Positions 15,995-24,765 of a stretch of DNA of 32,634 nucleotides are shown one piece after another. Where the stretch lies: contig NZ_FZPK01000012.1 of NCBI RefSeq assembly GCF_900198625.1, positions 1 through 32,634 of the forward strand, read 5' to 3'. The stretch is from Helicobacter rappini. Its GTDB lineage: Bacteria > Campylobacterota > Campylobacteria > Campylobacterales > Helicobacteraceae. The notes below the pieces were generated by a model. The model saw only the letters and a list, made by a program, of their open reading frames with translations, did no database searches and had not been told where the DNA came from. The stretch's first letter is position 1; every line of letters starts with the position of its first letter. A program made the translations under genes and the position numbers.

Positions 15995-16022
15995 GCTAGT
16001 CCCTTATATTTTGATGTCAGCT

Positions 16023-16042
16023 ATTCTACAAAAAAAAAAAAA
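16023..16042 (-). promoter_or_regulatory. promoter of the FkbM gene with 13-T tract against the -10 box
   Basis: On the minus strand 13 T (16042-16030) are followed by one G and the hexamer TAGAAT (16028-16023). Predicted transcription start is near 16016, about 22 nt before the ATG. The tract occupies the spacer between -35 and -10, so a change in its length would shift promoter spacing, a known on/off mechanism in Helicobacter. Confidence 0.6.
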
Positions 16043-16445
16043 CGATTCAAGAGATAATGAAAAATAGCCTTAGTTTTATATTTTTAATTTGCATTGAGGT
16101 TGCATAATGGAATACAAAGGATTCTATAATTTAAGAGTTTTGGAGTTTCAAAGCTATTTCATTTATGGAATAGGGTAGGGCGGTGCAATCTATTCTTACA
16201 ACAAGCCTTACTCTATTACTAGATGTATTTAATGATACTAAAAGCATTTAAAGTTATTTATATGGTAATTTTATAGTCAATATAATCAAAATTTCTATAT
16301 ATTTTTACTAAATATTTATGATTATTAGTAATTAATTGATAAAAAGTAAATAAAATTTCATGTTAATCTTTTACACGAATGCAGAATCAGAGTGTTACAA
16401 AATGATGAGTTCTTGTGAAAGTAATCTTAATTAAGTGAGGTTGAA
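16043..16445. other. AT-rich intergenic stretch
   Basis: No gene, RNA or long repeat is visible between the FkbM promoter and the small HTH gene. Base composition becomes very AT-rich from about 16250. The only clear signal is the GAGG ribosome site at 16437-16440 for the gene that follows. Confidence 0.5.
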
Positions 16446-16706
16446 ATGACTATTGAAAATTTTGAACATCAGCTAAAGGTGCTGAAACTGAAGAAAAAAG
16501 AATTTGCGGCAATGGTAAATGCGGGATATACTGGGGTTGTAGGCTGGAATTCTCGTGGCACAACGCCTGAATGGGTAGATAGTTGGCTTGCAAACTATGC
16601 GAAAGCAAAGAAATACGATGAGATTAGAACAATCATCGAAGATAAATTAGAGGCTGATGATAGAGAAGAGGATAAAGCACAAATTTATGGAGGCATGAAT
16701 ATATAA
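16446..16706 (+). CDS. small HTH-like DNA-binding protein
   Basis: An 86-residue protein whose first 50 residues look like the short helix-turn-helix proteins common in Campylobacterota (IENFEHQLKVLKLKKKEFAAMVNAGYTGVVGWNSRGTTP can be read as helix, turn, recognition helix, then a conserved WxxxG/P segment). The C-terminus is highly acidic (DKLEADDREEDKAQ). A good GAGG ribosome site lies 5 nt before the ATG. It is a single gene in AT-rich DNA with no partner, consistent with a stray phage or plasmid regulator. DNA binding is inferred from pattern only. Confidence 0.65.
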   Translation: MTIENFEHQLKVLKLKKKEFAAMVNAGYTGVVGWNSRGTTPEWVDSWLANYAKAKKYDEIRTIIEDKLEADDREEDKAQIYGGMNI

Positions 16707-17309
16707 GCTACTACACAAATCTCTTATATATTTGCTTTGATATTTTTGCAACGACATTACAGAAAAGTTATTGTGTGTATTTGCTATCGTTTTATTACAT
16801 AGCGTTGCAAAATTGAAATTTAACTCTTGCTTAAATCTCTCTTTATTTCTTATCAATTTATCTTATGGATATTTTTAACTCCATTGTGTTATGTTTTTTG
16901 CAATATAGGTTTAGGTTAAGGTGGATTCCATCGATTCTGTGTAGATAAATTCAAAAGCATGTTAAATCAATAATAGCAAAAAATTTATTATGCTTTTATT
17001 ATTGATGATTGGTAAGAGGTTTTATTGTTTGATATATAGATATAAGTCCAGCAAAAAAACACGAATAAAGCTAAAGCTTACATAAAAATATGGGTTTCTA
17101 GCGGATAATCCCATACATGTTTTGCTACGCCTATCTGTGAGATGCGAGAATGATAAATAAAAATATATGAAAACTTTAATTTTCAAATTTTTATTTATTC
17201 AAGGCTCTATCTCTCCCCTTCCATCTTTAGAAAGCAAAAAACATGTAACTTTAAACCTGTTGGTCAATATGGAGTTGCAAATTCTGCGTAATTTATTATT
17301 TATAGTATT
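16707..17309. other. intergenic stretch with inverted repeats, no gene seen
   Basis: Holds several stem-forming repeats: TTTTGCAACG (16744-16753) with CGTTGCAAAA (16803-16812); ATCAATAATA (16966-16975) with its reverse complement at 16997-17006; TATGGG with CCCATA around 17090-17116. No open frame has convincing coding character. A short minus-strand segment around 17255-17285 faintly recalls a periplasmic amino-acid-binding protein (AEFATPY, stop, PTGL) and may be a fossil. Confidence 0.4.
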
Positions 17310-18086
17310 TCATTCAAAATCAAAAATTGTTAAAAATTGTTTGGCTCTTTTTGTTTTTGGTGCTTTAAAGAATTCTTGTGCCTGACCCTCTTCAGCCACA
17401 ACTCCACCATCAAAAAACATAACTCTATGACTGATTGCTTCAGCAAATCGCATTTGATGAGTTACAATAACCATACTCATGCCATCAATTGCCAACGACT
17501 TTATAACTTCAAGCACTTCTTTTATCATTTCTGGGTCTAGACTTGCAGTTACTTCATCAAAAAGCATAACTTTTGGATTCATACAAAGACTACGAACGAT
17601 TGCTACTCTTTGTTTCTGTCCGCCGCTTAGATCTCGTGGATAATGATGTATTTTTTCTTCTAATCCAACTCGCTTTAGCCATTTTAGCGCGTCTTCTGTG
17701 GCACTTTCTTTGGTTTTTTTAAGTATTTTACAAGGTGCCAATAATACATTATCAAGCACACTTAAATGTGGAAAAAGCTCATAACTTTGAAAAACCATAC
17801 CAATTTGTTGCCGCAACACACGCCAATTTGAGTTTGCTTGAATTGCTTTTCCATCGAAGATAATTTCCCCAGAATCAATACTTTCAAGCCCATTCAAACA
17901 TCGTAAAAAAGTGCTTTTACCGCAACCACTAGGACCGATAATTGAAACAACTTCACTTTCTCTAAGAGAAAAGTTAATGCCTTTTAGAATCTGGATTTTG
18001 CCTTGTGTTTTGTTGTTAAATGATTTGTATAAATTGCGAGTTTCTAGTAAAACTTCACCAGTTTCATGATGGTGTATCAAATCCAT
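17310..18086 (-). CDS. glnQ: amino-acid ABC transporter ATP-binding protein (GlnQ/HisP type)
   Basis: Cytoplasmic ATPase of a polar amino-acid importer, 258 residues. Walker [13 protein letters not shown] (near 53-64), a Q-loop ([19 protein letters not shown]), the signature [15 protein letters not shown], Walker [13 protein letters not shown] and the switch HQMRFA are all intact, and the polar amino-acid subfamily wording is typical. The N-terminus carries about 14 extra residues. The ATG has only about 2 nt to the AGGGG ribosome site, while a TTG two codons later has better spacing, so the start may be 18080. It follows ftsZ after 50 bp and may ride on its transcript. No permease or binding-protein gene is present nearby, so the partners must be elsewhere. 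Confidence 0.9.
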   Translation of the reverse strand: MDLIHHHETGEVLLETRNLYKSFNNKTQGKIQILKGINFSLRESEVVSIIGPSGCGKSTFLRCLNGLESIDSGEIIFDGKAIQANSNWRVLRQQIGMVFQSYELFPHLSVLDNVLLAPCKILKKTKESATEDALKWLKRVGLEEKIHHYPRDLSGGQKQRVAIVRSLCMNPKVMLFDEVTASLDPEMIKEVLEVIKSLAIDGMSMVIVTHQMRFAEAISHRVMFFDGGVVAEEGQAQEFFKAPKTKRAKQFLTIFDFE

Positions 18087-18136
18087 ACCCCTAAATGCAA
18101 TACAATAAAAGTTTGCATATTTATAATTTTAATACT

Positions 18137-19339
18137 TTAATCTTTTTGGTTTCTAATATATGTTGGCGTGTCCAAATCATCGTCATCATAATCGCCACTG
18201 CTAATTTTTGTCGCTCTATGCACAAAAATATCTGGTGTAGAAGTGAATAGATTCGGTTCTTTTTGTGCCTGCTGCCCTGCTACTTCTTGTTGTGGTTGTG
18301 CTACCTGCGTTGCAACTTGTGGCTTTGCTGGAATCTCTTGCTGTTTATTTGTTTCAAAGCCTGTTGCGATAATAGAAACACGCACTTTATCCATCTCAAA
18401 ATCATCTCGTGGCATAGTCCCGAAAATAATATCCGCATCGTCTCTTGCGGCTTCTTGAATGATTGCCATAGATTCTGAAATCGCAACAAATGGGAAATTA
18501 GAGTTAAACTCATAATTCACAATCACACCCATAGAACCATTAATAGACATATTGTCAAAAAGTGGTGAATGTATTGCATTGGTGATTGCATCATCAGCGG
18601 CATTCTCACCCTGCCCTTCACCTATACCCATTAATGCTAAACCTCTGTGACTCATAACCGTGCGTAAGTCTTCAAAATCCACATTGATTCCCTCATCAGA
18701 GTTATTTAAAATCACACTTGAGATTCCATTCACCGCACGCGCTACAACATCATCAACATAACTCATGCTTTCTTTATAACCTGTATTTTTACCGATTACA
18801 CTAAGCAGTTTTGTATTAGGAATAACAACGATAGAATCACAAACTTCATGCAACTCTTTTAAGCCCTCTTCTGCCAACTTCGCACGGCGACTGCCCTCAT
18901 AGGCAAAAGGTTTTGTAACAACGCCAATAGTTAATGCACCAGTCTCTTGTGCGGCTTTTGCAAAAACAGGGGCAGCACCAGTCCCAGTCCCACCACCTAG
19001 TCCAGCGGCAATAATGATAAGATCAGAGCCTTGCAGGGCTTGTTTAATATCATCATAACTCTCTTCTGCAGCTTGCTTACCTTTTTCAGGTTTCATACCT
19101 GCACCTAAGCCTTTTGTAAGCTTTCTACCCAAAACGATGTGGTTTGACACAGGGCTGTTGTGCATGTGCTGCAAATCAGTGTTTGCTATCATTAAACGAA
19201 TGCTTGAAAAAGTGCCTTTATTCTTTAAATGGCGAATAGTATTATTGCCACCACCACCTACACCGACAACCGTAATAACTGGAGCATGTCCTATTTCTTC
19301 GTTTGGTATTTCTCGTAAATCTACTTCATTGTTATTCAT
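18137..19339 (-). CDS. ftsZ: cell division protein FtsZ
   Basis: Tubulin-like GTPase that polymerises into the division ring at mid-cell. The GTP-binding loop GLGGGTGTG lies at residues 113-121 of 400, preceded by the nucleotide-binding VVGVGGGGNNTIRHL (24-38). The T7-loop region and NVDFEDLRTVM follow. A linker rich in Gln, Ala and Pro (about 330-370) leads to the C-terminal peptide with DDDLDTPTYIR, the type of tail that docks FtsA. The AAAGGTG ribosome site precedes the ATG. It lies 18 bp downstream of ftsA on the same strand, so the ring protein and its membrane anchor are co-expressed. Confidence 0.98.
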   Translation of the reverse strand: MNNNEVDLREIPNEEIGHAPVITVVGVGGGGNNTIRHLKNKGTFSSIRLMIANTDLQHMHNSPVSNHIVLGRKLTKGLGAGMKPEKGKQAAEESYDDIKQALQGSDLIIIAAGLGGGTGTGAAPVFAKAAQETGALTIGVVTKPFAYEGSRRAKLAEEGLKELHEVCDSIVVIPNTKLLSVIGKNTGYKESMSYVDDVVARAVNGISSVILNNSDEGINVDFEDLRTVMSHRGLALMGIGEGQGENAADDAITNAIHSPLFDNMSINGSMGVIVNYEFNSNFPFVAISESMAIIQEAARDDADIIFGTMPRDDFEMDKVRVSIIATGFETNKQQEIPAKPQVATQVAQPQQEVAGQQAQKEPNLFTSTPDIFVHRATKISSGDYDDDDLDTPTYIRNQKD

Positions 19340-19357
19340 ATTTTCACCTTTAATTGT

Positions 19358-20743
19358 TTAAAATAAATCTTTACTCCAAGCCTTGATTCGTTGTAAGAAT
19401 GAGGGCTTTTCGTCCTGCGAACTGCTTGTATTCCCAGCTTGATTTTCAAGTCCATCAGCATTGGGCTGATCTAAATCCCGCAAATCTATCTGAAAATTAG
19501 AGTCTGTTTGCATTGTCTGTGTTTGTGTTTCGTAATCAGATTCTACCATATTTAACGCATTATGCCTACTCCTAATATTATTTTGTGAATCTTTTTCATA
19601 ATTGGTGAAGTTTCCTGCACCATAAAGAATAAGCCCCACTACAACTGAACTACTAGAATCTTTTAAGTTATCAAATAAGCCATCTATCTCAGTAGGACGC
19701 GCCAAACGCACAGAAAGCGGGCTAAACGCAGCAGAAGCAAACTCTCGCATACCCTTTAAATTTGCCATTCCACCTGTAAGCACCACGCCTGTTATCTGTT
19801 TTTTTAATCCACTCGTGCCAATAGAATCTGATAATATCCGCAAGGTTTCCTTTACCCTATCACCCATGACACAATATATATCACGCAAAGGAACATCAAT
19901 GGTTTCTTCATTATTGCCTATACGCGGGATTTCAAGCACCCTGCCCTGCTCTTCTGCACTAGGCAAAAGATTCCCAAATTTAATCTTAATTTCTTCAGCA
20001 ACTTTTAAAGGCGTATTAAGAAATCTCGCCATATCGCTTGAGATGTGATTAGAACCTACGCCAAGAAAATCGTTATAGCACATAGAGTTTCCATCATAGA
20101 CCATAAGCTCACAAGTTTGCGCTCCCATGTCAATACATGCTACACCCAAATCTTTCTCATCTTCATGTAATACCGCAATTGAAGCCGCATAAGACGCAAG
20201 AACAATGTTTTCAATCTCAACTCCAGCCAATCGAATAGCCTTTTTGAGATTCTCTAAACTCGCAGTCTGCACAGTAACTATATGAGTATCAACTTCTAAG
20301 CGACTACCTGTCATACCTATAGGATCTTCTACATGCTCTTTATCATTCAATCTAAAATGATGGGGAAGTACATGCACGATTGAATAATCCTTTGGAATCC
20401 CAGCATTATGCACGGCAAAACTCAACGCGGCATTGATAGTGTCGATATTAACTTCTCTATCCATTACATTAGCACTGCCGCTTACATTTATGCTTTTTGT
20501 ATGCGCACCAGACAAGGATACTATGGCTTTTGAGACATCCACTCCAGCCATTAGCTTTGCTTCGTGGATACTCTTTCTAATGGCACTGCCAGCCTGCTCT
20601 ATATTTACAATTGCACCTTTCTTAACACCTTGTGTCTTACATGTCCCAGTCCCAATGATTTGCACATCAGAACCCCTAACATCAGCAATAATAGAGCAGA
20701 TTTTTGTTGAACCAACATCAACACCTAGAATAATCTTATTCAA
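19358..20743 (-). CDS. ftsA: cell division protein FtsA
   Basis: Actin-like ATPase that tethers FtsZ to the membrane. The 461 residues show GVDVGSTKICSIIADV (near 7-22), the SHS2-type 1C domain, ACIDMGAQTCELMVY (phosphate 2) and GVVLTGGMANLKGM (adenosine motif). The C-terminus ends in an amphipathic helix (FLQRIKAWSKDLF), the membrane-targeting sequence, after a long disordered Asn/Gln/Asp-rich linker. The start codon is TTG (20741-20743), which overlaps the stop of the PpiD-like gene (TTGA). It is preceded by a perfect AGGAGG at 5 nt, which fixes this start and implies translational coupling. Confidence 0.97.
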   Translation of the reverse strand: MNKIILGVDVGSTKICSIIADVRGSDVQIIGTGTCKTQGVKKGAIVNIEQAGSAIRKSIHEAKLMAGVDVSKAIVSLSGAHTKSINVSGSANVMDREVNIDTINAALSFAVHNAGIPKDYSIVHVLPHHFRLNDKEHVEDPIGMTGSRLEVDTHIVTVQTASLENLKKAIRLAGVEIENIVLASYAASIAVLHEDEKDLGVACIDMGAQTCELMVYDGNSMCYNDFLGVGSNHISSDMARFLNTPLKVAEEIKIKFGNLLPSAEEQGRVLEIPRIGNNEETIDVPLRDIYCVMGDRVKETLRILSDSIGTSGLKKQITGVVLTGGMANLKGMREFASAAFSPLSVRLARPTEIDGLFDNLKDSSSSVVVGLILYGAGNFTNYEKDSQNNIRSRHNALNMVESDYETQTQTMQTDSNFQIDLRDLDQPNADGLENQAGNTSSSQDEKPSFLQRIKAWSKDLF

Positions 20744-22371
20744 TTCTGCCTCCTATAGTCAATAACCTTATAATGTTTCATAGCATATTCAAACATAGCA
20801 TTTCTAAGATCCCTAACCTTTGCTTCTTGCAGGGCTTCATCTTCTGCATTTGTAATATTTACTAGATCTGCATAATTAGGCATTTCTTGCTTAACAACTC
20901 TAAATAAAAGTGCTTTGTCGCTACCAAGAAATACAACGCCCTCTTTTTTATTATGTCGCATGATATAATCTAGTGCTTGTCGTATATCCATGTCATTCAG
21001 ACCAAGTGATAGTAATTGCTTATGAGATTGCATATTTTGCTCTTGCCATAATGACAAATGTAGTGGCACGACATTTCCTAAATTCTCTTCGCCTATTTGT
21101 GAAAGCTTGGTATATGCCATTTTCTTAAACTCATCATTTTGCTTTTCTGCCATTAAATCCCTACTAGCTAACTCTTTTGCTAACTCAAAACTAAGTGCTT
21201 GTTTTGGAATCTTTTCGGTAATATAAGGGATAATCCAATGGTCCTTGCTATACTCTAAAGGTGCAAGTAAGCCCTTACCACTGCTTACCGCAGTAATCAA
21301 AGCAGAATGATCACTTCCATCATCATTAAGCTGCAAACTATACAATGGAATATCTTGCAGTGCTATATCTTTAATATCTAAATCACCATCAAAGTGTTTT
21401 TGCAATAAAGCAATGCTTTGAGATTCCATTGTGGTGATAACATTGCTTGTTTTAATCTGTAAATCTTTATTATTTTCAGCAATATTTTTGCTTATAGTCG
21501 CCATATAAGAACTAGCAAAACCTAAAACCGCTTTGCGATAGTCCGCTTCCACTTCCTCTAAGGCTTGCTCAAATGTTAGATTCTTATATTTTCTCTCATT
21601 GTCTTTATAGAACTTCTCAAGCATTGCCCTATTTGTGTTAATTTCACCCATATCAAGTGCCATATAGGCTATCTTATAACTTGCTGGTTTATAATACTTT
21701 TCTTTATTTCTTTCCCAATATGAGCGAATTTCAGAATCTGCTGTTTGCAACACAGCATTTTTTAGCACAGAATCTTTATGCAGTAATCTTAACTCCGCAA
21801 CATCTTTAATCTTCCCTGCACTCATAAAAGCGTTTGTCTCAAGTGTAGAAACTGGTGCTAATGGAAAATTTTGCATTTTTTCTTGCAGTAAAGCCTTTGC
21901 TACAAACGCTTCATAATCAGCGGTATTCCAACGATTTGCTTGTAATAGCTTTTCGTATTGTTCTTTATTAAAAGTATGTGTTGCATCTTGAAATTCAGGC
22001 GTATTAAGCAAAGCTTCTAGAATCTCATTTGAAGTTATGCTTACACCAATGTCTTTTGCAAGCATTTCTAACAATTTTTCTTGCACTAAGATTCTAAAGG
22101 CTTCTTGTTCTATTTCTGGCATAGGCTTACCATCATCTGGTAGCCCTACTTGACGCATGTATTCAGCAACATTATCATAAATTTCATTATATTTTCTTTG
22201 ATATTCTTGACGGCTAATATATATGTCGCCAACCTTTGCAACGCTGTCGCTTGATACTGCGGAGAAGCCACCACCACCCCACTCTACCATGCTTGCAAAA
22301 ACTAATGCCAAAGCACTTACCCATACGGTAATAACTAAATATTTCTTGTGCTTTTGCATCCATTCTAGCAT
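20740..22371 (-). CDS. PpiD/SurA-like periplasmic folding factor, membrane-anchored
   Basis: The product starts with a short cytoplasmic segment and one membrane anchor (about 11-27), then a SurA_N-like chaperone region (about 40-170, DIYISRQEYQRKYNEIYDNV). The middle and C-terminus are long and mostly helical. The parvulin catalytic domain is not obvious by eye, as is often true of epsilon-proteobacterial members, so it may be a chaperone more than an isomerase. It corresponds in position to the gene upstream of ftsA in H. pylori (HP0977). I prefer the ATG at 22369-22371, giving 543 residues: AAGGA lies 7 nt before it, while the frame's first start is a TTG two codons earlier. It overlaps ftsA by 4 bp. 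Confidence 0.85.
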   Translation of the reverse strand: MLEWMQKHKKYLVITVWVSALALVFASMVEWGGGGFSAVSSDSVAKVGDIYISRQEYQRKYNEIYDNVAEYMRQVGLPDDGKPMPEIEQEAFRILVQEKLLEMLAKDIGVSITSNEILEALLNTPEFQDATHTFNKEQYEKLLQANRWNTADYEAFVAKALLQEKMQNFPLAPVSTLETNAFMSAGKIKDVAELRLLHKDSVLKNAVLQTADSEIRSYWERNKEKYYKPASYKIAYMALDMGEINTNRAMLEKFYKDNERKYKNLTFEQALEEVEADYRKAVLGFASSYMATISKNIAENNKDLQIKTSNVITTMESQSIALLQKHFDGDLDIKDIALQDIPLYSLQLNDDGSDHSALITAVSSGKGLLAPLEYSKDHWIIPYITEKIPKQALSFELAKELASRDLMAEKQNDEFKKMAYTKLSQIGEENLGNVVPLHLSLWQEQNMQSHKQLLSLGLNDMDIRQALDYIMRHNKKEGVVFLGSDKALLFRVVKQEMPNYADLVNITNAEDEALQEAKVRDLRNAMFEYAMKHYKVIDYRRQN

Positions 22372-22653
22372 ATACAATTCCTTTTGAAAATAATAAAAAA
22401 TTGAAACAATAATGATCTATGTTTTTTGACTGAAAAAGTTTTGCCATTATAACAGAAAAAATACAATATTTTATAAGTTTAATCTGTTATTTTTCAATTT
22501 TTAATTAGTGTTATATTTTGAGTTAAATATAGGTTAATGTGTGGTAAATATGTATATTATTTATGCAAAAAATCTTATAAAATAAGACTTTGAGAATCTC
22601 GCCCTACCCTACCCTAGTTTATAGAGTTTCTATTCTTTAAAGATTCTGAAATT

Positions 22654-23292
22654 TCATTGTGGTTTAAAATTTGCCTTACTTACACAATACATTGCTACAA
22701 AGCAATCATCACACATAGGCTTTAATGCCTTGCATTGATACCTACCAAATAGCACAAAGGCTTGGTGTAAAATATTAAGATTCTCTTTAAAAGCTTTTGT
22801 TAGATCCTTTTCTGTATCAATCGCACTTTTACTTTTACTTAAACCAAGTCGGTGACTAACGCGAAATACATGTGTATCAACTGCCATGTAATTCATACCC
22901 AAAAACTCACCTAATACAACATTTGCACTCTTTTGTCCAACACCACTAAGCGACATTAAATCTTTTTGATTTGTGGGAATCTCGCCATTAAATTCTATCT
23001 CTACCTTCTTTGCCATTGCGATTAGATTCTTTGCTTTTGCATTAAAAAAAGAGACAGATTTTATAATCTCTGCGACACTCCCTAAGTCTGCCTTGCTTAA
23101 TTCTTTTGTGCTTGGATATGCCTTAAATAATGCTGGTGTTACCATATTTACGCGTTTATCAGTACATTGGGCTGATAACATGACGGCTATTAATAACTCA
23201 TACAAATTTGTATATTGCAATTCGGTTTGTGCGTCTTTATAATGCTCTAAAAATAGAGCTTTAATGTTTGCAATGCGCTCTTTTTTTGTCAT
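22654..23292 (-). CDS. nth: endonuclease III, base-excision DNA glycosylase/AP lyase
   Basis: Removes oxidised pyrimidines and nicks the abasic site. The 212-residue protein has the helix-hairpin-helix LSGVGQKSANVVLGEF with catalytic Lys121 and the VDTHVFRV segment with catalytic Asp139. The [4Fe-4S] cluster motif C-x6-C-x2-C-x5-C is complete (Cys187, 194, 197, 203). It begins 12 bp after the EnvC-like gene and is probably the last member of that transcript. About 275 bp of AT-rich spacer with no visible gene separates it from the PpiD-like gene. Confidence 0.97.
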   Translation of the reverse strand: MTKKERIANIKALFLEHYKDAQTELQYTNLYELLIAVMLSAQCTDKRVNMVTPALFKAYPSTKELSKADLGSVAEIIKSVSFFNAKAKNLIAMAKKVEIEFNGEIPTNQKDLMSLSGVGQKSANVVLGEFLGMNYMAVDTHVFRVSHRLGLSKSKSAIDTEKDLTKAFKENLNILHQAFVLFGRYQCKALKPMCDDCFVAMYCVSKANFKPQ

Positions 23293-23304
23293 TTACACTC
23301 ACTT

Positions 23305-24765
23305 TTAATTCTTTGCCATAACTTCTACGGGGTTGATATGCTTTCCATTTTGCACAATTTCAAGATTCAATCTATCATGAATGCGCCCAATGACATATCC
23401 CCTTTTTACAACAAAGCCTTTCTTTAAAGTGGGGGCAATCTTATCAAGCATAGAATAGATTGTATGCATTGAGTTTGCATGCTCTACAACCACAACCTTT
23501 TTTAGTCCGGGCATTTCTTCTGCATAGATGACTTTACCATCCATAATATTATAGACTTGTGCGTCATTTTTCTTTGGTTTTAACACCACGCCATTATTAA
23601 AGATTTTAATCTTATAAGCCGGGTCAATATAATCGCCAAATGCCTGCTCTATCACATAAGAATCAAGTGGGGACCCTGCCCTTTTGCCTGTATATTTTGC
23701 AGTTTCTGGACGCTGATATACGCTATCTACTCGTTTTAGCTCTTCAAAGCTATTAATAGTATTTGACGCTTCGGCTGAACTCACCGCTGCATCATACTTT
23801 CTTTGTATCGCCTTATTTTGCTCACCTAAGAATTGTTGTGCTTTTTTGCTATCTGTTTTTGCGATTTTCTCTGCTTCTGCTTTCGCCTTTTTCTCTGCTT
23901 CTGCTTTTGCTAGGGCTGCTCTCTTTTTCTCTTCTTCTATTTTTCTTTTTCTTTCCCTTTCTAACTTTGCTAGTCTTTCTCGCTCTAGCTTTGCTTTTCT
24001 CTCTGCCTCTTGTTTTTTACGGATTTCTTCTTGTGTATTTTTCTTTAAGATATTTAACTGCCCCAAAAGTTTATCAAGCTCCTTTTTTTGCATATCAATA
24101 GCTTTTAATCGCTGGTTATAAACCTGCATTTCATTACGCATGTTATCTACTAGAATCTTTTGTTTAGCTATCATTGTTTGCAAATCTTGGTGTCTTGTCT
24201 CCTGTGTAGTAATAATTTGCGTTACTTCCTTAATGCTGCTATTAATATCACTAATCTGCTTTACTATGCTTCTTTGCTGCTTTTCAATCTCTTTAATCTC
24301 GCTTGTTGTTTGCTTTTTTAGAATCTTAAAGGCTTCTCTTGTTACCATATCTTCAAGATTTAGGCTCTCTTCATCATCAAGCACATAGGCAATAGTCATG
24401 TGTTGGAGTATGAGATTTGAAAGCTTTGTTTGTGATTGATTTAAAGAAACATTTAGTGTTGCTAGATTATCTTCAAGGGTTTGCAGTCTTGCTTCTTGGC
24501 TTTTATTTTGGTCTTTATTGCTTTCAATATTTTTTGCAAGATTCTGAATCTCTGTATCAAGCTTTTTAATCTGCTGCATATTATTGTTGATGTTTTGTCC
24601 CAATGTGCTTAACTTTAGATTGAGATTTGCCCTTTGTTTATCGATATTGCTTTTTTGTGCTTCATTTTTTTGTATATTTTGATTAATCTCATTTAAATCT
24701 ACTGCCATAGCACCATAGCATAAAAATGCACTAATAAGGATAAATCGCTCAAGGCATTCTCTCAT
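23305..24765 (-). CDS. EnvC-like murein hydrolase activator with degenerate LytM domain
   Basis: Periplasmic partner of FtsEX. With the start at 24765 the protein has 486 residues: a signal peptide (1-21, cut after GAMA), a long coiled coil (about 25-330) that ends in a Lys/Glu/Ala/Arg-rich segment, and a C-terminal LytM/M23 domain (about 376-486). The domain lacks the zinc ligands: the first His position reads IFNNG, the HxH motif reads LNLE, and the TxYAHL histidine reads TIYSML. It should therefore be non-catalytic, as in E. coli EnvC, which activates amidases. The chosen ATG overlaps the ftsX stop (ATGA) with AAGGCG upstream; an ORF starting 13 codons earlier lies inside ftsX. The order ftsE-ftsX-this gene matches C. 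jejuni. Confidence 0.9.
   Translation of the reverse strand: MRECLERFILISAFLCYGAMAVDLNEINQNIQKNEAQKSNIDKQRANLNLKLSTLGQNINNNMQQIKKLDTEIQNLAKNIESNKDQNKSQEARLQTLEDNLATLNVSLNQSQTKLSNLILQHMTIAYVLDDEESLNLEDMVTREAFKILKKQTTSEIKEIEKQQRSIVKQISDINSSIKEVTQIITTQETRHQDLQTMIAKQKILVDNMRNEMQVYNQRLKAIDMQKKELDKLLGQLNILKKNTQEEIRKKQEAERKAKLERERLAKLERERKRKIEEEKKRAALAKAEAEKKAKAEAEKIAKTDSKKAQQFLGEQNKAIQRKYDAAVSSAEASNTINSFEELKRVDSVYQRPETAKYTGKRAGSPLDSYVIEQAFGDYIDPAYKIKIFNNGVVLKPKKNDAQVYNIMDGKVIYAEEMPGLKKVVVVEHANSMHTIYSMLDKIAPTLKKGFVVKRGYVIGRIHDRLNLEIVQNGKHINPVEVMAKN

Noticed and set aside
16647-16856. 69-codon minus-strand frame overlapping the end of the small HTH gene
   Set aside because: Overlaps a gene with a good ribosome site; composition follows AT-rich noise.
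17250-17300. Clear pseudogene of an amino-acid-binding protein downstream of the ABC ATPase
   Set aside because: The resemblance rests on about ten residues interrupted by a stop; too short to call as a feature of its own.
22214-22447. 77-codon frame overlapping the start of the PpiD-like gene in another frame
   Set aside because: Its sequence is a frameshifted copy of the coding region of the real gene and has no homology-like pattern.
23763-24121. Hydrophobic plus-strand frames opposite the EnvC-like gene
   Set aside because: They are the complement of Lys/Glu-rich coiled-coil codons, which always yields Leu/Phe/Ser-rich frames.
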